A stretch of DNA of 64,000 nt. Source: Thalassotalea insulae. Lineage in GTDB: Bacteria > Pseudomonadota > Gammaproteobacteria > Enterobacterales > Alteromonadaceae. Below, piece by piece: positions 7,856 to 16,912 of the stretch. Under the pieces are notes generated by a model, which did no database searches, was not told the origin of the DNA, and saw nothing but the letters and a program-made list of their open reading frames with translations. The translations under genes were made by a program, and so were the position numbers. The stretch's first letter is position 1. Every line of letters begins with the position of its first letter. The DNA is taken from assembly GCF_030161395.1 (NCBI RefSeq), contig NZ_BSST01000001.1:186001-250000 (forward strand), given 5' to 3'.

Positions 7856-10129
7856 CTAGAAAAAGCTCACTTTAAACTCAGCGCCAACAAAGCGCTCTTC
7901 ATTTACAATCGCGGTATTGTTACTAAAATCAACGGCGCCAATAGCTTGCTGCTCATCCGTAATGTTACGAACAAAGAGTGCTACATCATACTCATTATCA
8001 CCGCTGTACCAGTTATAACCGGTTCTGATACCACCTTCTAACAATGAATCACCAGTGAACTCTTTCGATTCATAAAGGAAAAAGCTGATATCATCACGAT
8101 ACGACCAATCGGTATAGATATAAAACTCACCATCACCGATTTCTTTCATATACCGTGCCGTCACTGCCATAATCCATTCAGGCGCATGCGGTAAGCTATT
8201 ACCATCAACAATAGCGCGGCCATCAACAACTGAATCTGTCACAGTACATAAGGCACAAACAGGTACTGATAAGCTATTATCATTTAACTCAGTTTTGTTA
8301 TAACTAACGCTGGCAGTCACAAAAAAGTTATCTGATAACATGAATTCTGAATCGACTTCAAAACCATAACCTTTCGTTTCATTAGCATTTAGTAATCGAG
8401 CAGTGTTACTGTCACCACCAACCGATGTTAATTGCTGGTCATCCATGTTGTAATAAAAGACCGAGTAATTTAAGCGACCAAAACCATCTAAGATATCTGA
8501 TTTAACACCCGCTTCAACTGAAGTAATTGTTTCCGAGTCTGCTACTGAAATACCGTCATCAGGTGCAAACAATGAACGCCCTTGAACACTTGGTGCTCTA
8601 AAACTGTTGGCAATGCGCGCGTAAAGATTAATATCGTCAGTGTACTTATAAGTAGCACTTAAATCCCAGCTGACATGACTATCACTAGGGTTCACTGAGC
8701 CAGAGACTTCATCTGGGAAACCTAACCAAGCCAATGGACTTTTAGTGCGTTGATTTTTATACTCTTTATCATCATCTGAATAACGTAAACCTAAGGTGGC
8801 TGATAATTTATCATTCACGTCATAATCAAATGAACCAAACACCGCCCAAGCGGTAGTATCTTGTTCTTGAATAACATACCCGGTTTGTGCACCGTTGCTA
8901 AATAACGGGTCAAAGGCGAAACTTTCAATGGTTAAATCTTCATTAAAGTAGAAGAAACCCACTTGATAATTAAACTGCCCACTTAAATTACTGGTTAAAC
9001 GTAATTCTTGCGTTGTTTGTGAGTGGTCTGGAATGCCGTCTGCCGTTTCAGAATCTAAGGTGATAACACCTGGTCCTTGCGTTGGCGCATAAACCGCACC
9101 ATAACCACCATCAACGTCAGCACGTGAATAAAGCTCTGCACTTTCATAACCTGTGACCGAGGTTACAGTATACTCACCTAAATCAAACTCTAACTTTAAG
9201 CTCGCACCTTCCATTTCTACTTGTTGGGTCGCACGTTCCGCAGAATCATGAGTCACTTTATCACGACTAAAGCCTTTGACGAGATCGTTGCTACCCGATT
9301 TAAACGCGTTAGCATAGAATGTCACCGGCTTACCGTCTAAATCACGCATATGGTAATTAAATAAGGCATTAACATTATCACCTTCATATAAAAACTGAAT
9401 ACGTGCCGCTTGATCGGTATAACCACCTAAGACATCTTTTTTCTCAAAACCTGGTGCTTCATTATCAATATAATCATCTCTGTCTTGACGTAAAACAGAA
9501 ATACGGGCAGATAATTTATCTGTTAATCCAGCGCCAACGGCAGCACGTAAATCAGAAGTGCTTTTGCTACCATAAGATAACGAAACAAAGCCATCAAATT
9601 CTTGTGAAGGTTTAACTGAATCAAACTTGATCAATCCTGCTGGCGTATTGCGGCCAAACAAGGTTCCTTGCGGTCCTCTTAACGCTTCAACGCGGGCGAC
9701 ATCAAATACCGGGAAACCTTTTAAAATAGGGTTTTCTTGCACTACTTCATCAACAACTAATGACACTGGCTGAGAGGCATTTAAATCAAAATCTGAATTA
9801 CCTAAGCCACGCATGTAAAATCTTGGAAAAGTACGGCCAAATGACGACTCAACCGACAAGCTTGGAATACGGGCATTCATAAAGCGAATGTCCATCGCTG
9901 CAGAGCTATAAGCATTAAGGTTATCCCCCTGCAAAGCAGAAACGGCAACGGGTACTTCTTGAACATTTTCCACTCGCTTACGAGCTGTTACTTCAATGAC
10001 TTCTAAACCTTGTTGTTCTTTTTCTGCATTACTTTCTTCAGCAAGCGATGTCGTAGAATAGCCAAAGGCAGTTGCCATTATTGCCACCTGCACGCTAGTT
10101 GCAAGTGTAGTTCGTCCGAACACTTTCAT
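7856..10129 (-). CDS. TonB-dependent outer membrane receptor, possibly for nucleosides or nucleic acid fragments
   Basis: The 757-residue protein has an N-terminal signal peptide (ending near STTSLA), then EVIEVTARKRVENVQEVPVAV, the usual start of the plug domain, with RGPQGTLFGRNTPAG in the plug. A 22-strand-type barrel follows, ending in the aromatic residue typical of outer membrane proteins (EFKVSFF). It energises uptake of a large solute through TonB. The substrate is not readable from sequence. Its place inside a nucleoside locus, directly downstream of deoB on the same strand, suggests nucleosides or related compounds; that is inference. A hairpin with an AACCGCG / CGCGGTT stem precedes it (about 10180-10211). 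Confidence 0.9.
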   Translation of the reverse strand: MKVFGRTTLATSVQVAIMATAFGYSTTSLAEESNAEKEQQGLEVIEVTARKRVENVQEVPVAVSALQGDNLNAYSSAAMDIRFMNARIPSLSVESSFGRTFPRFYMRGLGNSDFDLNASQPVSLVVDEVVQENPILKGFPVFDVARVEALRGPQGTLFGRNTPAGLIKFDSVKPSQEFDGFVSLSYGSKSTSDLRAAVGAGLTDKLSARISVLRQDRDDYIDNEAPGFEKKDVLGGYTDQAARIQFLYEGDNVNALFNYHMRDLDGKPVTFYANAFKSGSNDLVKGFSRDKVTHDSAERATQQVEMEGASLKLEFDLGEYTVTSVTGYESAELYSRADVDGGYGAVYAPTQGPGVITLDSETADGIPDHSQTTQELRLTSNLSGQFNYQVGFFYFNEDLTIESFAFDPLFSNGAQTGYVIQEQDTTAWAVFGSFDYDVNDKLSATLGLRYSDDDKEYKNQRTKSPLAWLGFPDEVSGSVNPSDSHVSWDLSATYKYTDDINLYARIANSFRAPSVQGRSLFAPDDGISVADSETITSVEAGVKSDILDGFGRLNYSVFYYNMDDQQLTSVGGDSNTARLLNANETKGYGFEVDSEFMLSDNFFVTASVSYNKTELNDNSLSVPVCALCTVTDSVVDGRAIVDGNSLPHAPEWIMAVTARYMKEIGDGEFYIYTDWSYRDDISFFLYESKEFTGDSLLEGGIRTGYNWYSGDNEYDVALFVRNITDEQQAIGAVDFSNNTAIVNEERFVGAEFKVSFF

Positions 10130-10217
10130 TTAGTTCTCTCCCAAGGACTGATAGATATTTTTTAACCAATTATTATAGTTAACCGCGTATATTATAACGC
10201 AAAATCGCGGTTTTTCT

Positions 10218-11432
10218 TTACTTAAAGGTCAACTTTTGCAAAAAACTGCTGCCATAATCCAATTGGTGTAAATCGAACATTTCAGCAATTGTTTGTCCCA
10301 AGTCGGCAAAAGTGCTTCTTTCCCCTAAATCAACGGAAGCAATATTGTGATGATAAGCGAGCATAGGCACATATTCACGCGTATGGTCGCTACCATGCCA
10401 GGTAGGATCACAGCCATGGTCCGCAGTTAAAAACAACAAGTCATCATCTTGCATCGCGGCAAATATTTCCGGTAATCGTTGATCAAACGCCTCAAGCGCC
10501 TCAGCATAACCTATGGCATCACGACGGTGACCATAATCCTGATCAAAATTGACCAAGTTCGTAAAAATTAAGCTTTTCTCCGGTGCTGTTTTCAGGTGCT
10601 CAATAGTGGCATCAACCAAAGCATCAATACCGGTTGCCTTAGTTTTTTCACTTATGCCCTGATGAGCAAAAATATCAGCGATTTTCCCAACACTGATCAC
10701 ATGACCGCCAGCCAGGGTTAATTTATCAAGCACAGTAGGCGATGGCGGTAAGACCGAATAATCACGTCGATTACCGGTACGAACAAAATCTTCTTTAGTT
10801 TCTCCAACAAATGGCCGAGCGATAACACGGCCTATATTATAATCATCTAATAACGAACGTACCGTTTCACAATACTGATAAAGTTTATCTAAACCAAAAT
10901 ATTCTTCATGTGCCGCCACCTGAAACACACTATCGGCAGAGGTATAGCAAATAGGGATTCCGGTTTTGACATGCTCTTCACCTAAACGAGCAATAATTTC
11001 AGTACCGGATGCATGACAATTGCCCAGCACGGCATTAATTCCCGTCGCCTGGTAAATTTCACTTAATAACTTTTCTGGAAAACATGGCGTAGTGGTAGGA
11101 AAATAGCCCCAATCAAATAACACTGGCACCCCAGCCATTTCCCAGTGGCCACTTGGTGTATCTTTACCACTACTTATCTCTGCCGCATAACCATAGGCAC
11201 CTTTCGCCAATTGATAATTGGCTATAGGGAATTGCTCCTTACCCGCTGCTAAACAGGCATCTACCAGTCCCATAGACGCCAAATGTGGCAAAGCAATTTG
11301 TTGCTTTGTTTCCTGATAATAATACTGAGCAAGATGAGCAAACGTGTTCGCCGGTACATCACCAAATTTATCGGCATCAGGTGCATGCCCAATACCAAAA
11401 CTGTCCATAACCAAAATAATTGCTCTTGCCAT
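10218..11432 (-). CDS. deoB: Phosphopentomutase
   Basis: It interconverts (deoxy)ribose 1-phosphate and 5-phosphate, linking nucleoside phosphorylases to DeoC and the pentose pathway. The 404-residue protein has the alkaline-phosphatase-like metal site: MDSFGIGHAPDAD at the N-terminus, SGKDTPSGHWEMAG with the phosphorylated Thr, and LTADHGCDPTWHGSDHTREYVP near the C-terminus, read as two adjacent parts. Length matches E. coli DeoB (407). It is divergent from udk. Confidence 0.96.
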   Translation of the reverse strand: MARAIILVMDSFGIGHAPDADKFGDVPANTFAHLAQYYYQETKQQIALPHLASMGLVDACLAAGKEQFPIANYQLAKGAYGYAAEISSGKDTPSGHWEMAGVPVLFDWGYFPTTTPCFPEKLLSEIYQATGINAVLGNCHASGTEIIARLGEEHVKTGIPICYTSADSVFQVAAHEEYFGLDKLYQYCETVRSLLDDYNIGRVIARPFVGETKEDFVRTGNRRDYSVLPPSPTVLDKLTLAGGHVISVGKIADIFAHQGISEKTKATGIDALVDATIEHLKTAPEKSLIFTNLVNFDQDYGHRRDAIGYAEALEAFDQRLPEIFAAMQDDDLLFLTADHGCDPTWHGSDHTREYVPMLAYHHNIASVDLGERSTFADLGQTIAEMFDLHQLDYGSSFLQKLTFK

Positions 11433-11661
11433 TTCTCTACCTATATCACTTAAATAAATTATTTCATGACCAATTAGTCAAGTTATGTTAATTTACCACT
11501 TTCTGTTAAATAGTTATAGCGTACTTAAACAGAACATCGAATTTCACCGGTAATAATTTACGCCTCAAGCTAATCATTGCTGGCGACTTTCCCATTAATT
11601 CGTTCATAATAAGTACTATTACTGATTTTTTTGATATTTACCAAGACCTAAGGCTAAGGCA

Positions 11662-12309
11662 TTGCATACAATTAAACCAACCATTATCGCTATCACCGGC
11701 GCTTCAGCTTCAGGGAAAACACTTTTTGCCCAAACAATATTTGACGAATTGCTCGCCGAACTTGGCGCCCAAGGCATCACCATTATAAAAGAAGATGCCT
11801 ATTATCGTGCGCAAGATCATTTACCATTACATGAGCGGGAAAAAACCAATTACGATCACCCAAATGCATTTGAGCATGAGTTATTATCTGAACACTTGAC
11901 GAAATTACTTAATAACCAATCGGTAGAAATGCCAGTATATTGTTATCAAACACATACTCGTACTAAGCAAACCAGTTTAATACAGCCAACCCCGATTATT
12001 CTGGTAGAAGGTATTTTACTCTTTACCAATCCGATCTTGAGAAACTGTTTTGATATTAAAGTCTATATGGATACACCGCTCGATATCTGCTTAGTTCGCC
12101 GTATTCAACGTGATACTGCAGAACGAGGCCGTAGTTTAGAGTCTATCACTGCACAATATTTAGAAACGGTCAGACCTATGTACTATCAATTTATTGAGCC
12201 AGAGAAAGCCTGGGCTGATATAGTGATCACCAAAGGCGGGAAAAACCGCATGGCAATTGAAGTACTTAAAGCAAAAATAAGACAACTTATTCAACAACAT
12301 ATATCATAA
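11662..12309 (+). CDS. udk: Uridine kinase
   Basis: It phosphorylates uridine and cytidine using GTP or ATP. The 215-residue protein has a P-loop GASASGKT at about 12-19, the DAYY substrate motif, and RDTAERGRS in the lid region, as in bacterial Udk. The start is a TTG at 11662 preceded by AAGG motifs; there is no nearby in-frame ATG. It begins a forward cluster with nupC, deoC, tdk and upp. Confidence 0.92.
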   Translation: MHTIKPTIIAITGASASGKTLFAQTIFDELLAELGAQGITIIKEDAYYRAQDHLPLHEREKTNYDHPNAFEHELLSEHLTKLLNNQSVEMPVYCYQTHTRTKQTSLIQPTPIILVEGILLFTNPILRNCFDIKVYMDTPLDICLVRRIQRDTAERGRSLESITAQYLETVRPMYYQFIEPEKAWADIVITKGGKNRMAIEVLKAKIRQLIQQHIS

Positions 12310-12337
12310 AATTATAATAAAAATGTATGGGGATACT

Positions 12338-13582
12338 ATGAATTTAAGCGCACTCCATGGAGTATTTGGCATTGCCGCTATTTTATTGGCCGCCTATCTA
12401 CTTTCCAATCATAAAAAAGCGATCAATCTGCGAACCGTCGGATTTGCTTTTGGCTTGCAACTATTACTCGGTGCATTTGTGCTATATGTGCCATTTGGTA
12501 AAGATGTTCTGGCATCAATCACTAATGGCGTACAAGGAGTGATTGATAGTGCAAAAGCCGGCATTAACTTTATTTTTGGTGGCTTAGGCACAGATGCTAT
12601 GTTTGAAAATGGCGTCGGCTTTGTTTTCGCCGTTCGAGTATTGCCGGTTATTATCTTTTTCTCATCGTTAATTGCTGTGCTCTATCACCTCAATATCATG
12701 CAATGGATCATTCGCATTATCGGCGGCGGATTACAAAAACTATTAAAAACCAGTAAACCAGAATCATTATCAGCAACCGCAAATATCTTTGTCGGTCAAA
12801 CGGAAGCGCCGCTCGTAGTGCGTCCTTATATCGCTAAAATGACGCAGTCGGAATTATTTGCCATCATGGTTGGCGGCTTAGCATCCGTTGCTGGTTCTAT
12901 CTTAGCGGGATATGCCGGTTTAGGGGTCGAGCTGAAATACTTAATAGCCGCCTCTTTTATGGCAGCACCTGGTGGCCTATTAATGGCGAAAATCATTATT
13001 CCTGAAACTGAACAGGATAAAATCCAAACTGACGATGTTGCCTTAAGTGACGCTGATGATAAACCCGTAAATGTCATTGATGCCGCTGCATCTGGCGCAG
13101 CTTCTGGAGTAAAATTAGCCGTAAATGTCGGTGCCATGCTATTAGCCTTTATTGCATTGATCGCATTATTAAATATGCTGGTCGGAAATGCCGCTAGTTT
13201 ACTGGGATTTGAAGGAGTAACGATTGAATGGTTATTAGGTTATCTATTTGCTCCATTTGCCTTTTTAATTGGCGTACCTTGGGATGAAATGCTGCATGCG
13301 GGTAGTTTTATCGGTCAAAAAATCGTTGTTAATGAATTTTTTGCCTATGTGAATTTTGTTGAAATAAAAGATACGTTGACCCCAGGTACACAAGCGATAA
13401 TCACCTTTGCCCTCTGTGGTTTTGCCAACCTGTCATCTATTGCTATTTTATTAGGTGGTATCGGTTCTATGGCACCTAATCGTCGCCATGATATTGCCAG
13501 ATTAGGCATGAAAGCCATGATAGCTGCCACGTTAGCTAACCTAATGAGCGCCGCTATTGCCGGTGTTTTTCTCAGTTTATAA
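12338..13582 (+). CDS. nupC: Concentrative nucleoside transporter (CNT/NupC family)
   Basis: This inner membrane symporter imports nucleosides with H+ or Na+. The protein of about 414 residues has multiple hydrophobic segments and CNT motifs such as NIFVGQTEAPLVVRPYI, MVGGLASVAGSILAGYAG, GVPWDEM and GFANLSSIAI. I place the start at the ATG 12338 because GGGGAT lies just upstream; the earlier ATG at 12323 would put that ribosome site inside the gene. It lies 28 bases after udk and 9 bases before deoC, so all are likely cotranscribed. Confidence 0.93.
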   Translation: MNLSALHGVFGIAAILLAAYLLSNHKKAINLRTVGFAFGLQLLLGAFVLYVPFGKDVLASITNGVQGVIDSAKAGINFIFGGLGTDAMFENGVGFVFAVRVLPVIIFFSSLIAVLYHLNIMQWIIRIIGGGLQKLLKTSKPESLSATANIFVGQTEAPLVVRPYIAKMTQSELFAIMVGGLASVAGSILAGYAGLGVELKYLIAASFMAAPGGLLMAKIIIPETEQDKIQTDDVALSDADDKPVNVIDAAASGAASGVKLAVNVGAMLLAFIALIALLNMLVGNAASLLGFEGVTIEWLLGYLFAPFAFLIGVPWDEMLHAGSFIGQKIVVNEFFAYVNFVEIKDTLTPGTQAIITFALCGFANLSSIAILLGGIGSMAPNRRHDIARLGMKAMIAATLANLMSAAIAGVFLSL

Positions 13583-13591
13583 GGAGCACAA

Positions 13592-14368
13592 ATGATGAGT
13601 GAAATAAAAGATATTGCCAAATTAGCCTTATCGTTAATGGACTTAACCAGCTTAACCGGCGAAGAAACTGATCAAGACATTATCAACTTATGCCAGCAGG
13701 CAAAATCAACGGCTGGCGACACAGCTGCCATTTGTATCTACCCTAAATACATTACTGTTGCGAAAAAACAATTAGCGGCTCAAGGTAGTCAAGGTATCAA
13801 AATAGCAACCGTTACCAACTTCCCTCATGGTGGTACTGACATTAATCAAGCCGTAAAAGAAACCGCAGAAGCGGTCGCTTTAGGCGCTGATGAAGTGGAT
13901 GTGGTGTTTCCCTATAAGGCAATGATGTCAGGGGATGAGCAAATTGGCGCAGATTTAATATCTGCATGTAAACGTGCTTGTGGCAACCAAGTATTATTAA
14001 AAGTGATCATTGAATCCGGCGAATTACAATCAAACGATCTCATTCGTAAAGCCAGCGAAATATCCATTGCTGCTGGTGCCGACTTTATCAAAACCTCCAC
14101 AGGTAAAGTGCCGGTTAACGCCACGATTGAGGCGGCAAAAGTAATGTTAGAGGTAATAAAAAATAGCAACCCTAACGTCGGTTTTAAAGCCGCTGGTGGG
14201 GTACGTAATGTTGATGATGCCGCACAATATTTAGCATTAACTATGGATACCTTAGGGGCGTCCTGGCTTAATCCAACCCATTTTCGTTTCGGTGCCAGCG
14301 GACTATTAACTAACCTACTAGCCACCATAAACGATAGCAAACCAAACACTGATACCACAGCATATTAA
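13592..14368 (+). CDS. deoC: Deoxyribose-phosphate aldolase
   Basis: It cleaves 2-deoxyribose 5-phosphate to glyceraldehyde 3-phosphate and acetaldehyde, the last step of deoxynucleoside breakdown. The 258-residue protein follows E. coli DeoC (259): LMDLTSL, AAICIYPKYI, VTNFPHGG, DEVDVVFPYKA, LLKVIIESGEL, and GADFIKTSTGK with the Schiff-base Lys. AAGGAG precedes the start; ATG at 13592 or the next codon is possible. Confidence 0.96.
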   Translation: MMSEIKDIAKLALSLMDLTSLTGEETDQDIINLCQQAKSTAGDTAAICIYPKYITVAKKQLAAQGSQGIKIATVTNFPHGGTDINQAVKETAEAVALGADEVDVVFPYKAMMSGDEQIGADLISACKRACGNQVLLKVIIESGELQSNDLIRKASEISIAAGADFIKTSTGKVPVNATIEAAKVMLEVIKNSNPNVGFKAAGGVRNVDDAAQYLALTMDTLGASWLNPTHFRFGASGLLTNLLATINDSKPNTDTTAY

Positions 14369-14385
14369 GTAATTAGTTAAACGAA

Positions 14386-14964
14386 ATGGCACAATTATAC
14401 TTTTATTACTCGACCATGAATGCGGGTAAGTCAACACATCTGCTACAGTCCTCATACAACTATCGCGAGCGCGGTTTGCATACCGTGCTTTTCACCGCAT
14501 CAATCGACGACAGATTTGCTAAAGGTAAGGTTGCTTCCCGCCTTGGCATCAACGCCGAGGCAGAACTCTTCGACCAAGATAGCAATATCTTTGATCAAAT
14601 CAGCACGATTAATCACCTGAAAAAAGTTGATTGTGTGTTGATCGATGAGGCACAGTTTTTATCAACTGAGCAAGTAAAGCAATTAACCGATATTGTCGAT
14701 CTATTGAAAATTCCGGTACTGGCCTACGGCATCCGCACCGATTTTCTCGGACAAACGTTTAGCGGCAGCGCCGCACTACTTGCCTGGGCAGATAAATTAG
14801 TCGAGTTAAAAACCATCTGTCACTGCGGCAAAAAAGCCAACTTTGTCGTCAGACGCGATCAAAATGGCGACGTTGTCACCGGCGGTGAGCAAATAGAAGT
14901 GGGCGGTAATGAACGCTACGAGTCGTTATGTCGTTCGCATTTTAAAGCACTTGTTTGGCAGTAA
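14386..14964 (+). CDS. tdk: Thymidine kinase
   Basis: It phosphorylates thymidine and deoxyuridine. The 192-residue type II thymidine kinase has the P-loop MNAGKST at about 11-17, the Walker B-like VLIDEAQFL, the lasso region GIRTDFLGQTF and zinc-binding cysteines (CHCGKKA, and a late Cys in SLCRSHF). It is slightly shorter than E. coli Tdk (205). It is 17 bases after deoC and so likely in the same transcript. Confidence 0.95.
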   Translation: MAQLYFYYSTMNAGKSTHLLQSSYNYRERGLHTVLFTASIDDRFAKGKVASRLGINAEAELFDQDSNIFDQISTINHLKKVDCVLIDEAQFLSTEQVKQLTDIVDLLKIPVLAYGIRTDFLGQTFSGSAALLAWADKLVELKTICHCGKKANFVVRRDQNGDVVTGGEQIEVGGNERYESLCRSHFKALVWQ

Positions 14965-15007
14965 AAATACGCTAAAGTAACAATAATGAAAATTAAAGGT
15001 AGATAAG

Positions 15008-15664
15008 ATGTCAGTTTATGCCAGCACTCACCCCTTAGTTCAGCATAAAGTGAGCTTATTGCGTGATGCGCAAATTTCAGTGAAATCATTTCGTGAACTT
15101 ACTAAAGAACTTGCAACCTTATTAGCGATAGAAGCCACTGCTTCTCTCAAGGTTGAAGCAAAACCACTGACCTGTTGGTCGGGCACTATTAGCACCCCTA
15201 TGCTTGCAGAAAAACAGCCAACATTGGTACCTATTCTGCGGGCAGGTTTGGGGATGTTAGATGGCACATTGGCAGTTTTGCCTTGTGCTAAAGTCAGTGT
15301 GGTCGGCTTAAAACGTAATGACGACTCAGTTAAACTTGATGCGAATGGCAAAGTAGATATTGCTATTGAAAGTTACTATCAAAACATCATCAGTGATGTC
15401 AGCGAACGCAAAGCGATTATTATTGATCCTATGTTAGCAACCGGTGGCTCAGCCATTGCCTGTATTAATATGCTAAAAGCATCAGGGTGTACCGATATCT
15501 GCGCGCTGTTTTTAGTCGCTGCTCCAGAGGGTATCGAGGCACTTACCGAGTCGCATCCAGATGTTGATATTTTTGTTGCCGCCATCGATGAAAAGCTTAA
15601 TGACCAAGGCTATATTTTACCTGGCTTGGGTGATGCCGGCGATAAAATTTTCGGTACGTTATAA
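15008..15664 (+). CDS. upp: Uracil phosphoribosyltransferase
   Basis: It makes UMP from uracil and PRPP, saving the base released from pyrimidine nucleosides. The 218-residue protein keeps HPLVQHKVSLLRD, FRELTKEL, PILRAGLGMLDG, the PRPP-binding DPMLATGGSA and the C-terminal GLGDAGDKIFGTL. Compared with E. coli Upp (208) the segment after SVVGLKRNDD is longer and diverged, so it is an atypical but clear member. Confidence 0.93.
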   Translation: MSVYASTHPLVQHKVSLLRDAQISVKSFRELTKELATLLAIEATASLKVEAKPLTCWSGTISTPMLAEKQPTLVPILRAGLGMLDGTLAVLPCAKVSVVGLKRNDDSVKLDANGKVDIAIESYYQNIISDVSERKAIIIDPMLATGGSAIACINMLKASGCTDICALFLVAAPEGIEALTESHPDVDIFVAAIDEKLNDQGYILPGLGDAGDKIFGTL

Positions 15665-15672
15665 GGCAAAAC

Positions 15673-15690
15673 GGCGGTATCACTACCGCC
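15673..15690. terminator. Short hairpin between convergent upp and porin genes
   Basis: A perfect 7-base stem (GGCGGTA / TACCGCC, loop TCAC) lies 9 bases after upp. Flanking T-runs are weak in both directions, so it is a probable rather than certain terminator. Confidence 0.55.
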
Positions 15691-15713
15691 ATCAAGCTAC
15701 CTTTTACAAGCTG

Positions 15714-16889
15714 TTAAAACTTAGCGTTTAACCACAACCACAATTTATCGGTATCAACTTTTGCAAATACGCTATCGCCAGCAGAATAGCTCGCGTACTT
15801 AATTCCGACGGTATATTGCTTAGTAATTGCTTTACTGTATTGTGCATTGATTTCTGTGCCTAAATCATCATCACCTGATAATCGCTGTTTTGCAGAAAAG
15901 TCATGCCATACTAATTTCCAGCCGCCTCCATATGCTTTACCATTTATTGAAGCATAAACATCTTGCAAGCCTTGCTTCGGCGTAGCTAGAAATTGATCCG
16001 ACCAACCATTAAACTTGTGCAACGTTGCTAAAGGAGTAGTAAAGCCATAATCACCACCATCACTACCTAAAGATTCCCCCCCCAATTTAACGGTTAATTT
16101 ATCAAAGGCATATCCTAACTCAGCTTTAAAGTAGTTGGCGTCGAAATCATTGGCTGCTGTCTCGGCGCTTTGCTTAGCAAATTCAAAAACATAAGGGAAC
16201 TTACCTTTTTTACCCGCTAACCGAACACCATAAGTATCCAGGCCATTATCAATGCCCTCATCAACTGCTAATAAATAACTATAAGCGGTAATTTTTCCTA
16301 CTTCGCTGTTATAAGAAACATTGATTAAATGATCTTTGGCAGCTAAATCTTTTTGATCGGAGAAAATTCGATTTCGTTTATCTATAAACGCATAATTTAA
16401 CTGTAAACTTTTCGACAGTTGATAATTTATACTAAAGGCATCAAACGTTTGCTTATCGTGTCGCCAGCCAACATGACCAACAAAGCGATGATTATCAAAG
16501 ATCAGTACCTGACGCCCTACTTTCACGTTAATGCCTTGGTCCTGGTATTGAATAAAGCCTTGATCAAGCTCGGTGGTTTCAGGGTCAGCAATGACCGAAT
16601 AATCGGTGTTTTTACCTAAAGTATTATTATAATCATCAACCCCAGCAACAACGCGGGAATCTTCAAATTCTACTACTGCGTTAAAGTGATTAACGCTCGC
16701 ACTGGTAAACTGTAGCTTAGTTCTTAAGGTCAATGCATCCGCATCCTTTTTTGTATTATCTTGCGAAACCGCTTCATAACGCAGATCAAAATTTACATTA
16801 GCTTTTGCTTTATCATCTGTCGCATAAGCCGACGAAATAAAATGAGTTAATATTAGCGAAGTGATGACATTGAATTTATTTAATTTCAC
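15714..16889 (-). CDS. Outer membrane porin of the alginate-export-like family
   Basis: The 391-residue protein has a signal peptide (ending near SSAYA), then alternating amphipathic strands and a C-terminal aromatic residue (LWLNAKF), as in outer membrane barrels. Motifs FDLRYEAV, LTLRTKLQF, GRQVLIFDNHRFVGHVGWR and AFSINYQL are typical of the alginate export/porin family. It lies 23 bases downstream of the nitrate ABC ATPase gene on the same strand, so it probably belongs to that operon. A role as an outer membrane channel for nitrate is inference; nothing in it indicates alginate. Confidence 0.8.
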   Translation of the reverse strand: MKLNKFNVITSLILTHFISSAYATDDKAKANVNFDLRYEAVSQDNTKKDADALTLRTKLQFTSASVNHFNAVVEFEDSRVVAGVDDYNNTLGKNTDYSVIADPETTELDQGFIQYQDQGINVKVGRQVLIFDNHRFVGHVGWRHDKQTFDAFSINYQLSKSLQLNYAFIDKRNRIFSDQKDLAAKDHLINVSYNSEVGKITAYSYLLAVDEGIDNGLDTYGVRLAGKKGKFPYVFEFAKQSAETAANDFDANYFKAELGYAFDKLTVKLGGESLGSDGGDYGFTTPLATLHKFNGWSDQFLATPKQGLQDVYASINGKAYGGGWKLVWHDFSAKQRLSGDDDLGTEINAQYSKAITKQYTVGIKYASYSAGDSVFAKVDTDKLWLWLNAKF

Positions 16890-16912
16890 GAGAGTATTTT
16901 CCTATGTTTATG

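Noticed and set aside
10180..10211. AACCGCG/CGCGGTT hairpin as a deoB terminator
   Set aside because: The T-run is on the opposite strand, and the loop contains promoter-like sequence, so termination of deoB is not supported.
12323..12337. Earlier ATG as nupC start
   Set aside because: It would place the GGGGAT ribosome site inside the coding region; ATG 12338 fits better.
13912..14358. Long reverse open frame opposite deoC
   Set aside because: It lies wholly inside deoC, has no recognisable motif or ribosome site, and deoC is certain.
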